NCBI RefSeq assembly: GCF_014654895.1
Contig: NZ_BNBE01000003.1
Span: 152,501-216,500, forward strand
DNA length: 64,000 nt
Source: Streptomyces filamentosus
GTDB taxonomy: Bacteria > Actinomycetota > Actinomycetes > Streptomycetales > Streptomycetaceae
Direction of reading: 5' to 3'
Shown: one piece after another, positions 19,827-28,637 of the stretch
Numbering within the stretch: position 1 is the first letter of the stretch
Layout: each line of letters begins with the position of its first letter
The notes under the pieces: model-generated
Database searches by the model: none
What the model saw: only the letters and a program-made list of their open reading frames with translations
What the model was told of the DNA's origin: nothing
Made by a program: the position numbers and the translations under genes

Positions 19827-20684
19827 TCAGGGCAACGTAAGGATGTCCGCCCCGGTCTCGGTCACCACCAGGGTGTGCTCGAACTGCGCCGTCCGCTTGC
19901 GGTCCTTGGTCACCACGGTCCAGCCGTCGTCCCACATGTCGTACTCGTGGGTGCCGAGGGTCAGCATCGGCTCGATCGTGAAGGTCATGCCGGGCTGGAT
20001 GACGGTGGTGTGGTGGGGCGAGTCGTAGTGCGGCACGATCAGGCCGGAGTGGAAGGACGAGTTGATGCCGTGCCCGGTGAAGTCCCGCACCACGCCGTAG
20101 CCGAAGCGCTTGGCGTACGACTCGATGACCCGGCCGATGATGTTGATCTGGCGGCCCGGCTTCACCGCCTTGATCGCGCGGTTCAGCGACTCCCGGGTCC
20201 GCTCCACGAGCAGCCGCGACTCCTCGTCGACGTCCCCGCACAGGTAGGTGGCGTTGTTGTCGCCGTGGACGCCGCCGATGTACGCCGTCACGTCCAGGTT
20301 CACGATGTCGCCGTCGCGCAGCACCGTGGAGTCCGGGATGCCGTGGCAGATGACCTCGTTGACCGAGGCGCACAGCGACTTGGGGAAGCCCCGGTAGCCC
20401 AGGGTCGAGGGGTAGGCGCCGTGGTCGCACATGTACTCATGGGCGACCCGGTCGAGCTCGTCGGTGGTGACGCCCGGGGCGATGTGCTTGGCGGCCTCCT
20501 CCATCGCCTGCGCGGCGATGCGGCCGGCGATCCGCATCCGTTCGATCGTGTCGGAATCCTGCACCTCGGGCCCCGTGTACGGGGTGGGGGCGGGCTTCCC
20601 GACGTACTCGGGACGGCGGATCGAGCCCGGGACGGAGCGGGTGGGGGAGAGCTCCCCCGGTACGAGAAGCGACTGGCCAGACAT
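19827..20684 (-). CDS. map: Type I methionine aminopeptidase
   Basis: A 285-aa cytosolic metalloprotease that removes the initiator methionine. The five metal ligands are visible: the two aspartates in NLDVTAYIGGVHGDNNATY, the histidine in TGHGI, and the glutamates in FTIEPM and FEHT. The N-terminal extension (SLLVPGELSPTRSVPGSIRRPEYVGKP) with its proline-rich segment is typical of the longer actinobacterial MetAP1c class, some 35 residues longer than the E. coli enzyme. The start at 20684 (MSGQSLLVP) fits that class. It is divergent from a small conserved gene. Confidence 0.95.
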   Translation of the reverse strand: MSGQSLLVPGELSPTRSVPGSIRRPEYVGKPAPTPYTGPEVQDSDTIERMRIAGRIAAQAMEEAAKHIAPGVTTDELDRVAHEYMCDHGAYPSTLGYRGFPKSLCASVNEVICHGIPDSTVLRDGDIVNLDVTAYIGGVHGDNNATYLCGDVDEESRLLVERTRESLNRAIKAVKPGRQINIIGRVIESYAKRFGYGVVRDFTGHGINSSFHSGLIVPHYDSPHHTTVIQPGMTFTIEPMLTLGTHEYDMWDDGWTVVTKDRKRTAQFEHTLVVTETGADILTLP

Positions 20685-20745
20685 GCCAGCGAGTCTAACG
20701 ACCGCGTCTGGGGCAGCATGGTCACGAGGGAAGGAGCCGACGACC

Positions 20746-20982
20746 ATGGCCCTGTTCAAGAAGCGCACGGCCGGAAAGCCGGGCGAGTGGTACTACTGCC
20801 TGGAACACAAGAAGGTCGAGGAGGGGCCGGAATGCCCGGCGAAGAACCGGTTCGGCCCCTACGCCACCCGTGAGGAGGCCGCCCACGCCATGGAGACCGC
20901 CCGCGAGCGGAACCTGGAGTGGGAGACCGACCCCCGCTGGCACGACGCGCCCGGCCCGGACGAGGACCGGGACCAGGGCTAG
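20746..20982 (+). CDS. Small conserved protein next to map (SPOR-like)
   Basis: A 78-aa protein of unknown function. Features are a basic start (MALFKKRTAGKPGEWYYC), two cysteines (CLEHKKVEEGPEC), and FGPYATREEAAHAMETARERN, which resembles the end of an SPOR repeat. The tail is acidic. GGAAGGAGCCG stands 8 nt before the ATG. It is divergent from map with only 61 nt between, so a shared promoter region is likely. I recall similar small proteins beside map in streptomycetes, but the function is unknown. Confidence 0.75.
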   Translation: MALFKKRTAGKPGEWYYCLEHKKVEEGPECPAKNRFGPYATREEAAHAMETARERNLEWETDPRWHDAPGPDEDRDQG

Positions 20983-20991
20983 GAACGGTCC

Positions 20992-21040
20992 GGCGACGGC
21001 GGCCGGGGCCCGTCACACGGCCCCGGCCGCCGCCGTCGCC
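20992..21040. terminator. Shared hairpin between convergent genes
   Basis: GGCGACGGC-GGCCGGGGCC pairs with GGCCCCGGCC-GCC-GCCGTCGCC (one 3-nt bulge). The stop codon of the EntS-like gene (21013-21015) lies in the loop, so its last codons form one arm. It can end transcripts from both sides. Confidence 0.65.
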
Positions 21041-22317
21041 TCCTGCTGGGCCTTGCGGCGCAGCGCGTCCGCGTCCGTGGCGGAGTCGTACCGGAGCAGC
21101 CTCGGCAGCGCCAGGCACAGCAGGCCCACCGAGGCCACGCAGGCGACGCCGCCCGCCCAGACGGCCGTACGGGTGCCGGTCCAGCCCGCCATGACGCCCG
21201 CCCGCACCTGGCCGAGCTGCGGACCCACGCTGTACGAGAGCACCTCGATGCCCGCGAGCCGGCCGCGCAGCTCCTCCGGGATCGTCTGGTTCCAGATCGT
21301 CGAGCGGCCGAGCCCGCTCAGCATGTCGCCGGCGCCCGCGAACGCCAGGCAGACCAGCACCAGCCACACGTTCCCGAACCAGCCCGCGCCCGCGACCGCC
21401 AGGCCCCAGCCCGCCGCGCCGCCCGCCACGAGCAGCCCGTGCCGCCGCACCTTCGAGGTCCAGCCGCTGGTCAGCCCCAGCACCAGGGAGCCGACCGAGC
21501 CCGCCGCGTACATCAGGCCCAGCGACCAGGGGGCGTCCAGCTCGTCCGCGAGGAAGGGGAAGACCGCGTTCGGGAAGGCGAAGACCATCGCGGCCAGGTC
21601 GACGGCGTACGTGCCCAGCAGCACCGGCCGCGACCAGGCGTACCGCGCGCCCTCCGCGACCGACCGCAGCGAGGGCTTCTCCGCGTCGTGCGCGGGCGGC
21701 GCGGGGGACAGCCGCCGGCACATCAGCACCGACACCGCGAAACCCGCCAGCGTCACCGCGTACGCCGGTGCGTGGCCCGCGTAGGCCACCACCAGGCCCG
21801 CCACCGAGGGGCCCGCGATCGCCCCGACCTGCCAGCGCAGCGAGTTCAGCGCGGCGGCCGCCGTCTGCTGCTCGTGCGGCACGATCCGGGCGAGCAGCGA
21901 GTCCAGCGCGGGCCGCTGGAGTCCCGCCAGCGCCGACACCCCGGCCGCCACCACGTACAGCGGCCACAGCATCGGCCCGGTGAGCAGCGCGTTCACGAGC
22001 AGCAGCAGGGCCAGCAGCCCCAGGCCCGCCTCCGTCGCCACGATCACCCGGCGCCGGTCCACGGCGTCCGCCAGCGCCCCGCCGTACAGCCCGAAGACCA
22101 CCAGCGGCACCAGCTCCACCGCGCCCATCGCCCCCACCGCGAGCGGCGAGTCCGTCAGCTCCTTGATCTGGAGGGGCAGCGCGACCATCGCCATGGCACT
22201 GGCGAAGTACGTGACGAGCCCCTGTGTCCACAGCAGCCGGAAGTCGGCGGAGGACCGCCAGGGCGAGGTGTCGGGAAGCACGGCCGCGAGCCGGGCACGC
22301 AAGGAGGAGGACGTCAC
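21013..22317 (-). CDS. MFS transporter, EntS-like
   Basis: A 434-aa membrane protein with about 12 helices, of the EntS/TetA(P)-like MFS class. The A-motif loop reads GLYGGALADAVDRRRVI (about residues 76-92), and the start ADFRLLWTQGLVTYFASAMAMVALPLQI is typical of that class. EntS exports catechol siderophores; here the substrate cannot be read, and no siderophore synthesis gene is near. It sits a few kb from the iron genes but has no iron box I can see. The C-terminal codons form half of a terminator hairpin. Confidence 0.8.
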   Translation of the reverse strand: MTSSSLRARLAAVLPDTSPWRSSADFRLLWTQGLVTYFASAMAMVALPLQIKELTDSPLAVGAMGAVELVPLVVFGLYGGALADAVDRRRVIVATEAGLGLLALLLLVNALLTGPMLWPLYVVAAGVSALAGLQRPALDSLLARIVPHEQQTAAAALNSLRWQVGAIAGPSVAGLVVAYAGHAPAYAVTLAGFAVSVLMCRRLSPAPPAHDAEKPSLRSVAEGARYAWSRPVLLGTYAVDLAAMVFAFPNAVFPFLADELDAPWSLGLMYAAGSVGSLVLGLTSGWTSKVRRHGLLVAGGAAGWGLAVAGAGWFGNVWLVLVCLAFAGAGDMLSGLGRSTIWNQTIPEELRGRLAGIEVLSYSVGPQLGQVRAGVMAGWTGTRTAVWAGGVACVASVGLLCLALPRLLRYDSATDADALRRKAQQEATAAAGAV

Positions 22318-22492
22318 GGGCCCTCATGCTCCGGACGCGCCCGCCCCGGGGCAACCGATTTCCCGGCCGGTTCCCGGGGGCCTCCCGCCCTGCGAGCCTC
22401 CCGCCCCGGGGGCCTCCCGCCCCACGAGCGGGCCGCCCCACGAGCCCGTGGGCCCGCCACCGACGGGAGGGCGTGCCACCAACGGGGGCGTG

Positions 22493-23092
22493 CTACCAGC
22501 GGGCCGGCGGCGGGGACGTCAGGCGGTCCGCCAGGGTGGAGAGGCGGTCGCGGAGCCGGCGGCCGCGCGGGCCCGGCAGGCTGTTCTCCCCGGCCGCCGC
22601 GCTGACCAGGTGCTGGACCGTGTCCAGGTCCACCTCCGCGCCCTCCGCGACCGTCAGCGCCTCGTGGGCCAGGCCCCGCACCTCCGGGTCGCCGCCGTCC
22701 AGCGACAGCACCGTCGCCCCCGCCCGGCGCGCGTCGTGCACCCGCTGGAGCAGTCCCGCCCCCGGCCGCTCCGGTGCCACGACCAGGAGCGTCGCACCCC
22801 GGCCCGCCGCTTCGAGACGGCCGAGACCCACCGCCAGGTGTGCGGGCCGCCCGGCCCGCACCCGGTGCCGCACCAGCGTCGGCGCCAGCTCCGGCTGCCC
22901 CGACCAGGCCGCCTCGTCCACCAGGTGCGCCGCGAGGTGCCAGGGCTCGTACTCCTCCGTGCCGACGAGCAGCAGCCCGCCCCGCGCCGGCACCACCGAC
23001 GCCCGCAGCGCCCCGGCGAAGCGGCGGGCGGCGCGCGGCCACTCCGTCCCGGCGAGCACTTCCCGCAGCAACGCGACCCGTACGGCATCCAT
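22493..23092 (-). CDS. Hypothetical protein, conserved-looking
   Basis: A 199-aa protein I cannot assign. It begins MDAVRVALLREVLAGTEWPRAARRFAGALRAS and has an alternating alpha/beta pattern (GGLLLVGTEEYEPWHLAAHL; ATLLVVAPERPGAGLLQRVHDARRAGATVLSLDGG) that suggests a Rossmann-like fold of the SIS or toprim kind. There is no signal peptide or membrane helix. It is divergent from the F420:NADPH oxidoreductase gene, 93 nt apart. Codon use is normal. The ribosome binding site is weak, so the start is tentative. Confidence 0.65.
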   Translation of the reverse strand: MDAVRVALLREVLAGTEWPRAARRFAGALRASVVPARGGLLLVGTEEYEPWHLAAHLVDEAAWSGQPELAPTLVRHRVRAGRPAHLAVGLGRLEAAGRGATLLVVAPERPGAGLLQRVHDARRAGATVLSLDGGDPEVRGLAHEALTVAEGAEVDLDTVQHLVSAAAGENSLPGPRGRRLRDRLSTLADRLTSPPPARW

Positions 23093-23185
23093 GGCGCCGC
23101 ATGATGCCCCGGTGGCGGGCCCCGCGCGGGCGGGTTGTCGGCGAACCACCCGAACGGGTCCCGAACCGGTGGGTAGGGTCGCCCC

Positions 23186-23896
23186 ATGACTTCCTCGACC
23201 GCTCCCCGTCCCTCGAACCGTCCCGCGAAGGACCCCTGGGACCTCCCCGACGTCTCCGGCCTCGTCGTCGGCGTCCTCGGCGGCACCGGCGACCAGGGCC
23301 GCGGCCTCGCCTACCGCCTCGCCGCCGCCGGCCAGCAGGTGATCATCGGCTCCCGCGCCGCCGACCGCGCCGCGGCCGTCGCCGCCGAGATCGGCCACGG
23401 CGTCGAGGGCGCCGACAACGCCGAGTGCGCCCGCCGCAGCGACGTCGTCATCGTGGCCGTCCCCTGGGACGGCCACGCCAAGACGCTGGAGTCGCTGCGC
23501 GAGGAGCTCGCCGGCAAGCTCGTCGTCGACTGCGTCAACCCGCTCGGCTTCGACAAGAAGGGCGCCTACGCCCTCAAGCCCGAGGAGGGCTCCGCCGCCG
23601 AGCAGGCCGCCGCGCTCCTCCCGGACTCCCGGGTCGCCGCCGCCTTCCACCACCTGTCCGCCGTCCTCCTCAAGGACACCTCGATCGCCGAGATCGACAC
23701 CGACGTGATGGTCCTCGGCGAGGAGCGCGCCGACGTCGAGATCGTGCAGGCGCTGGCCGGCCGCATCCCCGGCATGCGCGGCGTCTTCGCCGGCCGGCTG
23801 CGCAACGCCCACCAGGTCGAGTCGCTGGTCGCCAACCTGATCTCGGTGAACCGCCGCTACAAGGCCCACGCGGGCATCCGGATCACCGACATCTGA
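23186..23896 (+). CDS. npdG: NADPH-dependent F420 reductase (F420:NADPH oxidoreductase)
   Basis: A 236-aa Rossmann enzyme that moves hydride between NADPH and coenzyme F420. The nucleotide-binding loop GGTGDQGRG (residues 32-40) and VIIGSRAADRAAAVAAE match archaeal and actinobacterial Fno. Downstream are DVVIVAVPWDGHAKTL, VVDCVNPLGFDKKG and AFHHLSAVLL, which form the F420 pocket region. The first 25 residues are a disordered extension. It stands alone, followed by a small membrane-protein gene. Confidence 0.92.
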   Translation: MTSSTAPRPSNRPAKDPWDLPDVSGLVVGVLGGTGDQGRGLAYRLAAAGQQVIIGSRAADRAAAVAAEIGHGVEGADNAECARRSDVVIVAVPWDGHAKTLESLREELAGKLVVDCVNPLGFDKKGAYALKPEEGSAAEQAAALLPDSRVAAAFHHLSAVLLKDTSIAEIDTDVMVLGEERADVEIVQALAGRIPGMRGVFAGRLRNAHQVESLVANLISVNRRYKAHAGIRITDI

Positions 23897-24044
23897 GCCG
23901 GCCGTCGGGCGCCCGTCCGGGCGCCCCCGGGTGTCCGCCCGGGTGTCCGGCCCGCCCGGGGGGCGGAGCCGGAGAAGGGACGCTTCGGGGCATGGGGGAC
24001 ACTGGTCGGGCACCGTCAGCCGTACCCGACAGGAGCCGACCCCC

Positions 24045-24239
24045 ATGCCCCGTCTCGCCCTCTACTCCCTCGCGGTCTGCGCCCTGGCCGTCGCCGCGGC
24101 CGTGATCTCCTTCGTGAACGGCAGCTTCATCGGCGTCGTCTGGGTGCTCCTCGCCGGCCTCTCCTCCAACATGGCCTGGTACTACGTCCGCCGCGCCAGG
24201 GCCGAGAAGGCCGACGCCGCCCCGGCCGCCCAGGTCTAG
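24045..24239 (+). CDS. Small two-helix membrane protein
   Basis: A 64-aa protein with two predicted membrane helices (LYSLAVCALAVAAAVISFV and IGVVWVLLAGLSSNMAWYYV), a basic RRARAEKAD stretch and a short tail. AGGAGCC stands 9 nt before the ATG. The function is unknown. Its stop codon TAG overlaps the stop of the convergent protease gene within one CTAG tetramer. Confidence 0.65.
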   Translation: MPRLALYSLAVCALAVAAAVISFVNGSFIGVVWVLLAGLSSNMAWYYVRRARAEKADAAPAAQV

Positions 24240-25030
24240 AGCGGGCAGCCCGGCGGCGTCCCCTCCCAGAAGCGGAACAGTGCCGAGCCGCAGGCGCGGT
24301 CCAGGACGCCGACGTCCAGGGACCGCAGCAGGGCGTCGACCGCGTCGAAGAAGGCGCCGTTCAGCACCGGCACGAAGAGCAGGACGATCACGGCGAAGAA
24401 GCCGTACGGCGCGTACGGCGCGATCTTCCGCTTCAGCTCGTACGACAGCCAGGGCTCCACGATGCCGTAGCCGTCGAGCCCCGGCACCGGCAGCAGGTTC
24501 AGCAGCGCGGCCGTCACCTGGAGGAACGCCAGGAAGGCCAGCGCGTACCGGAAGGCGGCCGGCACCCCGTCGAGCGCGTCCAGCCAGAACGGGGCCGTGC
24601 ACACCACCGCGAACAGCACGTTCGCCAGCGGGCCCGCCGCCGAGACCAGGCTGTGTCTCCAGCGGCCCTTGATCCGCCCCTGGTCGATGAAGACGGCCCC
24701 GCCCGGCAGGCCGATCCCGCCCATGATCACGAAGAGCACGGGCAGGACCACGCTCAGGACGGCGTGGGTGTACGCGAACGGGTTCAGGGTCAGATAGCCC
24801 TTGGCGCCCACCGTGACGTCGCCGCTGTGCAGCGCCGTGCGCGCGTGCGCGTACTCGTGCAGACAGAGCGAGACGATCCACGCCGAGGTGACGAAGAGGA
24901 AGACCGCCACTCCGGGCAGCGCGGCGAAGTCCGTCCACACCCCCCAGCCGGCGGCCGCCATGACGGCGAGGACCGCCAGGAAGACGGGACTGATCCGGCG
25001 CTCCCGGCGGCGGACGGCGGCCGAACTCAT
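24236..25030 (-). CDS. Site-2-protease-family (M50) membrane metalloprotease
   Basis: A 264-aa membrane protein with about six helices. The zinc site is HEYAH (58-62) in the second helix, with the third ligand in NLLPVPGLDGYG (Asp186). This compact form without PDZ or CBS domains is a common actinobacterial M50B-type protease. Such enzymes cut membrane proteins such as anti-sigma factors; no partner is evident here. It faces a SARP regulator gene divergently across a 255-nt G+C-rich gap of GCGTGGTGCGGGT-like degenerate repeats. Confidence 0.88.
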   Translation of the reverse strand: MSSAAVRRRERRISPVFLAVLAVMAAAGWGVWTDFAALPGVAVFLFVTSAWIVSLCLHEYAHARTALHSGDVTVGAKGYLTLNPFAYTHAVLSVVLPVLFVIMGGIGLPGGAVFIDQGRIKGRWRHSLVSAAGPLANVLFAVVCTAPFWLDALDGVPAAFRYALAFLAFLQVTAALLNLLPVPGLDGYGIVEPWLSYELKRKIAPYAPYGFFAVIVLLFVPVLNGAFFDAVDALLRSLDVGVLDRACGSALFRFWEGTPPGCPL

Positions 25031-25285
25031 CACGGGCTCCCCCGAAGGCGTGTCCGCGCGGACGCGGTGCGGATCGTACGGCGTGGTGCGGGTCGCGCGG
25101 CGTGGTGCTGTGCGGTGCGCGGGCGTGGTGCGGTGCGGGTGGGGCGTTCCGGGCCGTGCGGGTCGTACGGACGCGCGCGGGCGCGTACGGACCCGGTGCG
25201 GGTCCCGTGTGCGGGAGAACGTACCGTCCCGCGCCGGGGTTCCCCGCGTGCCGGGGCGTGCCGGGTCCTCACGGAGAATGGGGGC
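25031..25285. other. G/T-skewed repetitive intergenic region
   Basis: The gap between the divergent protease and SARP genes is rich in GTGCGGGT, GTACGGAC and CGTGGTGCG motifs on the plus strand. These are degenerate and irregularly spaced. It must hold both promoters, but I see no convincing -10/-35 pair. Confidence 0.5.
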
Positions 25286-28200
25286 GTGCGCTACTGCCTC
25301 CTCGGACCGACCCGGGCGCTGGCCGCCGACGGGACCGAGCCGCCCGTCGGCGGCCCCCGCGTCCGCGCCCTGCTCGCCGCGCTCGCCCTGCGGCCGGGCC
25401 GGGCGCTGCCCGTGACCGTGCTCGTCGACGAGGTCTGGCACGGCGACGAACCGCCCGCCGACGCCGTCGCCGCCCTCCAGGCGCTGGTCGGACGGCTGCG
25501 GAAGGCGCTCGGCCGGGACCGGGTCCGCTCCGCCGGCGGCGGCTACCTGCTCGACGCCGGCCGCGAGGACGTCGACCTCTTCCGCTTCGAACGGCTCGCC
25601 GCCGACGGCGCCGCCGCGCTCGCCGCCGGGGACCCCGGGCGGGCCGCCGCCCTCCTGGACGAGGGCCTCGCCCTGTGGACCGGGCCCGTCCTCGCCGACC
25701 TGCCCGACCGGCACGCCGAGGCCGCCCGCTGGGAGGCCCGCCGGCTCGACGCCCGCCGCGCCCGCCTCGGCGCCGCCCTCGCCCTGGGCCGGGCCGCCGA
25801 CGCCCTGCCCGAGCTCACCGCGCTCTGCGCGGACCGCCCGCTCGACGAGCCGCTCCAGGCCCTGCGGATCCGGGCCCTGCGCGACGCGGGACGGACGGCC
25901 GAGGCGCTGGTCGCGTACGAGGAGGTGCGGCGGACGCTGGCCGGCCGGCTCGGCGCCGACCCCGGCCCCGAGCTGCGCGCCCTCCACGCGCACCTCCTCG
26001 CGGACGAGCCGCCCGCGCCCATGGCCGCACCGGACCCCGTACCGGCATCGGCTCCGGATCCGGCTCCCGTGCGGGCTCCCGCGCCCGGCAACCTGCGGGC
26101 CCGGCTCACCTCCTTCGTCGGGCGCGAGGAGGAGATCGACGCGCTGCGCGGGGACCTGGCCGCCGCCCGGATGGTGACCCTGCTCGGGCCCGGCGGCGCC
26201 GGCAAGACCCGGCTCTCCCAGGAGGCGGCCGAACGGTCCGCCGCCGCCTGGCCCGACGGCGTCTGGGTCGCCGAACTGGCCCCCGTCCGCGACCCCGAGG
26301 CCGTGCCCGAGGCCGTCCTCGCCGCCCTCGGCGCCCGCGAGACCGTCCTGCGCGGCGCCGGCGCCGAGGAACTGCGCGGCGACGGCGACGCCCTCTCCCG
26401 GCTGGCGGAACACTGCGCGGGCCGCCGGATGCTGCTGCTCCTCGACAACTGCGAGCACCTGGTGGAGGCCGCCGCCCGGCTGGCGGAGGCGCTCCTCGCC
26501 CGCTGCCCGGGGGTGCGGGTCCTCGCGACGAGCCGGGAGCCGCTGGGGGTGCCGGGGGAGCGGGTGCGGCCGCTGGGCCCGCTGCCCGAGGCGACCGCGC
26601 TGCGGCTGCTCGGGGAACGCGGCGCCGCCGCGCGACCGGGCTTCGACGTGGCCGGGGACCCGGAGGCGGCGCGGGAGATCGTGCGGCGCCTCGACGGACT
26701 GCCGCTGGCCGTGGAGCTGGCGGCGGCCCGGCTGCGGATGCTGTCGCCGCGGCAGATCGCCGACCGGCTCGACGACCGCTTCCGGCTGCTGACCTCGGGC
26801 GCGCGGACCGTGCTGCCCCGCCAGCAGACGCTGCGGGCGGTCGTCGACTGGTCCTGGGACCTCCTGGAGGAGCCGGAGCGGGCGGTGCTGCGCCGTCTCG
26901 CCGTCTTCACCGGCGGCTGCGACCTGGAGGCGGCCGAGGCGGTCTGCGCCGGACCGGAGGACGCGGACGTCCTGGACGTGCTGGGCGCCCTCGTCGACAA
27001 GTCGCTGGTGGTCGCCGCGCCGGAGGAGTCCGGCATGCGCTTCCGGCTCCTGGAGACGGTCGCCGAGTACGCGGGGGAGCGGCTGGACGAGGCGGGCGGG
27101 CGGACGGCCGCCGAACGGGCCCACCTCACGTACTACCGCGAACTCGCCCGCGCCACGGACCCCGAGCTCCGCGGCCCCGGACAGCTCGCCGCCATGGCCC
27201 GCTTCGACGCCGAGTACGGCAACGTCCGCACCGCGCTCTCCCGGGCCGTCGCCCTCCGCGACGAGGACGAGGCGCTCGTCCTCGTCCACTCCCTGCTCTG
27301 GTACTGGCAGCTGCGCGACCTGCGCTCCGACGCCCTCCAGGGCGCCCGGGCCGCCGCCGGGCTCGGCCCCGACCCCTTCGCGCCGCCCGCCGCGCCCGTC
27401 GTTCCACTCCACGAACCGTGCACGGCCGCCCCGCCGCCGCTCTCCGCCGAGCAGCGCTGGGAGGCCCGGCGGGGGGTCAGGCTCCTCGAACTGATCAACA
27501 TGGACCACGAGACGGGCCGCTGGACCACCCCCGAGGGCACCGCCCGGCTCCGCGAGATCACCGCCGTCTACCCGCCCGGCCTGCCGCAGACCTGCCGGCT
27601 CCCCGGCTCCTTCGCCGTCTTCGCGGTCATCATCACCGGTGAGGCCGGCCGGCTGCGCGAACTCCTCGACACCACCGTCCGGGCGTGCCGCGACCACGGC
27701 TACGACTGGGAACTCGCCAACATCCTGCACATGCGCGCCAACATCCTCGCCAACCGCGGCGAATGGACCGGCGACGCCATCGCCGACGCCGACGAGAGCC
27801 TGGAGATCTTCGAAAGGCTCGGGGACGCCTGGGGGATGGCCGAGGCCCTCTCCTCCCGCGCGGAGGCCCACGAGCGGCAGCTCGAATTCGACGAGGCCGC
27901 CGCCGACTTCGTCGCCGCCATCGGCTACGCGGAGAAGATCGACGCCCCCTCCCAGCAGGCCCTGCTGCGCGCCCGGTACGCCGACATCCTGGTCGAGACC
28001 GGCCGGATCGAGGAGGGCGAGGCGATCCTCCGGGAGGTCCTCGACGGCCGCCACGGCACCGGCCACGAGTCCCAGCTCGGCGCCCGGCTCTTCCTCGCCC
28101 ACGCCCTCGGCCGCACCGGGCGCACCGCGGAGGCCCGCCGCCACCTCCTCGCGCTCCGGGAGGAGTTCGGCAGCGAGACCCTGTCCGTCTTCGACGGCTT

Positions 28201-28615
28201 CATCCTGGCGGGCCTGGCCTGGGCCGACGTCCTGGAGGGCGAGTACGAGGCCGGGCTCCGCAACGCCGTCGAGGGGTACGGGCGGTCCCTGGGCGCGCTG
28301 GCGATGATGGTCGCCCCGCAGATGCCCGCGGGCCAGCTCACCCTCGCGGCCTGGGCGCTCGCCGGGCTCGGCGGCGCCGGGGCCCGCACGGCGGCCGTGC
28401 TCCTGGGCGCCCGCGAGAACCTGATCCCGGCCGGACACCGCCGCCCGTCGCTGGAGCAGGAACACCTGGAGCGGGCCACGGAACTGGCCCGCTCCGCCCT
28501 CGGCGGGGCGGAGTTCGCCGCCGCGTACGCCGAGGGCGGCGGCCTCTCCTTCGAGGAGGCCGCCGCCCTGCTCGGCAGCGCCGCCGACGCGATCGATGGG
28601 CGCGCCGAGTCCTGA
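25286..28615 (+). CDS. AfsR/SARP-type regulator with BTAD, ATPase and TPR regions
   Basis: A 1109-aa regulator. It has an N-terminal OmpR-like winged helix (about 1-93, with GGPRVRALLAALALRPGRALPV and GYLLD) and a BTAD domain (about 98-243, with DLFRFERL, LYEALA-like and ALVAYEEVRRTLAGRLGADPGPEL). A Pro/Ala linker leads to an NB-ARC/STAND ATPase with FVGREEEI and Walker A GPGGAGKTR (about 302-310), Walker B MLLLLDNCEHLV, and PLAVELAAARL. C-terminal helical TPR-like repeats run to the end. The GTG start follows GGAG. SARPs of this size control secondary metabolism or exporters. The ABC exporter genes next to it are convergent, and no biosynthetic cluster is visible. Confidence 0.87.
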   Translation: MRYCLLGPTRALAADGTEPPVGGPRVRALLAALALRPGRALPVTVLVDEVWHGDEPPADAVAALQALVGRLRKALGRDRVRSAGGGYLLDAGREDVDLFRFERLAADGAAALAAGDPGRAAALLDEGLALWTGPVLADLPDRHAEAARWEARRLDARRARLGAALALGRAADALPELTALCADRPLDEPLQALRIRALRDAGRTAEALVAYEEVRRTLAGRLGADPGPELRALHAHLLADEPPAPMAAPDPVPASAPDPAPVRAPAPGNLRARLTSFVGREEEIDALRGDLAAARMVTLLGPGGAGKTRLSQEAAERSAAAWPDGVWVAELAPVRDPEAVPEAVLAALGARETVLRGAGAEELRGDGDALSRLAEHCAGRRMLLLLDNCEHLVEAAARLAEALLARCPGVRVLATSREPLGVPGERVRPLGPLPEATALRLLGERGAAARPGFDVAGDPEAAREIVRRLDGLPLAVELAAARLRMLSPRQIADRLDDRFRLLTSGARTVLPRQQTLRAVVDWSWDLLEEPERAVLRRLAVFTGGCDLEAAEAVCAGPEDADVLDVLGALVDKSLVVAAPEESGMRFRLLETVAEYAGERLDEAGGRTAAERAHLTYYRELARATDPELRGPGQLAAMARFDAEYGNVRTALSRAVALRDEDEALVLVHSLLWYWQLRDLRSDALQGARAAAGLGPDPFAPPAAPVVPLHEPCTAAPPPLSAEQRWEARRGVRLLELINMDHETGRWTTPEGTARLREITAVYPPGLPQTCRLPGSFAVFAVIITGEAGRLRELLDTTVRACRDHGYDWELANILHMRANILANRGEWTGDAIADADESLEIFERLGDAWGMAEALSSRAEAHERQLEFDEAAADFVAAIGYAEKIDAPSQQALLRARYADILVETGRIEEGEAILREVLDGRHGTGHESQLGARLFLAHALGRTGRTAEARRHLLALREEFGSETLSVFDGFILAGLAWADVLEGEYEAGLRNAVEGYGRSLGALAMMVAPQMPAGQLTLAAWALAGLGGAGARTAAVLLGARENLIPAGHRRPSLEQEHLERATELARSALGGAEFAAAYAEGGGLSFEEAAALLGSAADAIDGRAES

Positions 28616-28637
28616 ACCCCCGTGCCGGGGCGGCGCC

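Noticed and set aside
21013..22317. Siderophore exporter linked to the iron region
   Set aside because: The EntS-like class fits, but there is no iron box and no siderophore synthesis gene, so the specific role is not claimed.
24236..28465. Very long minus-strand frame (about 1400 codons) opposite the SARP gene
   Set aside because: Only its last 264 codons (the M50 protease) carry family motifs; the rest is an antisense shadow caused by high third-position G+C.
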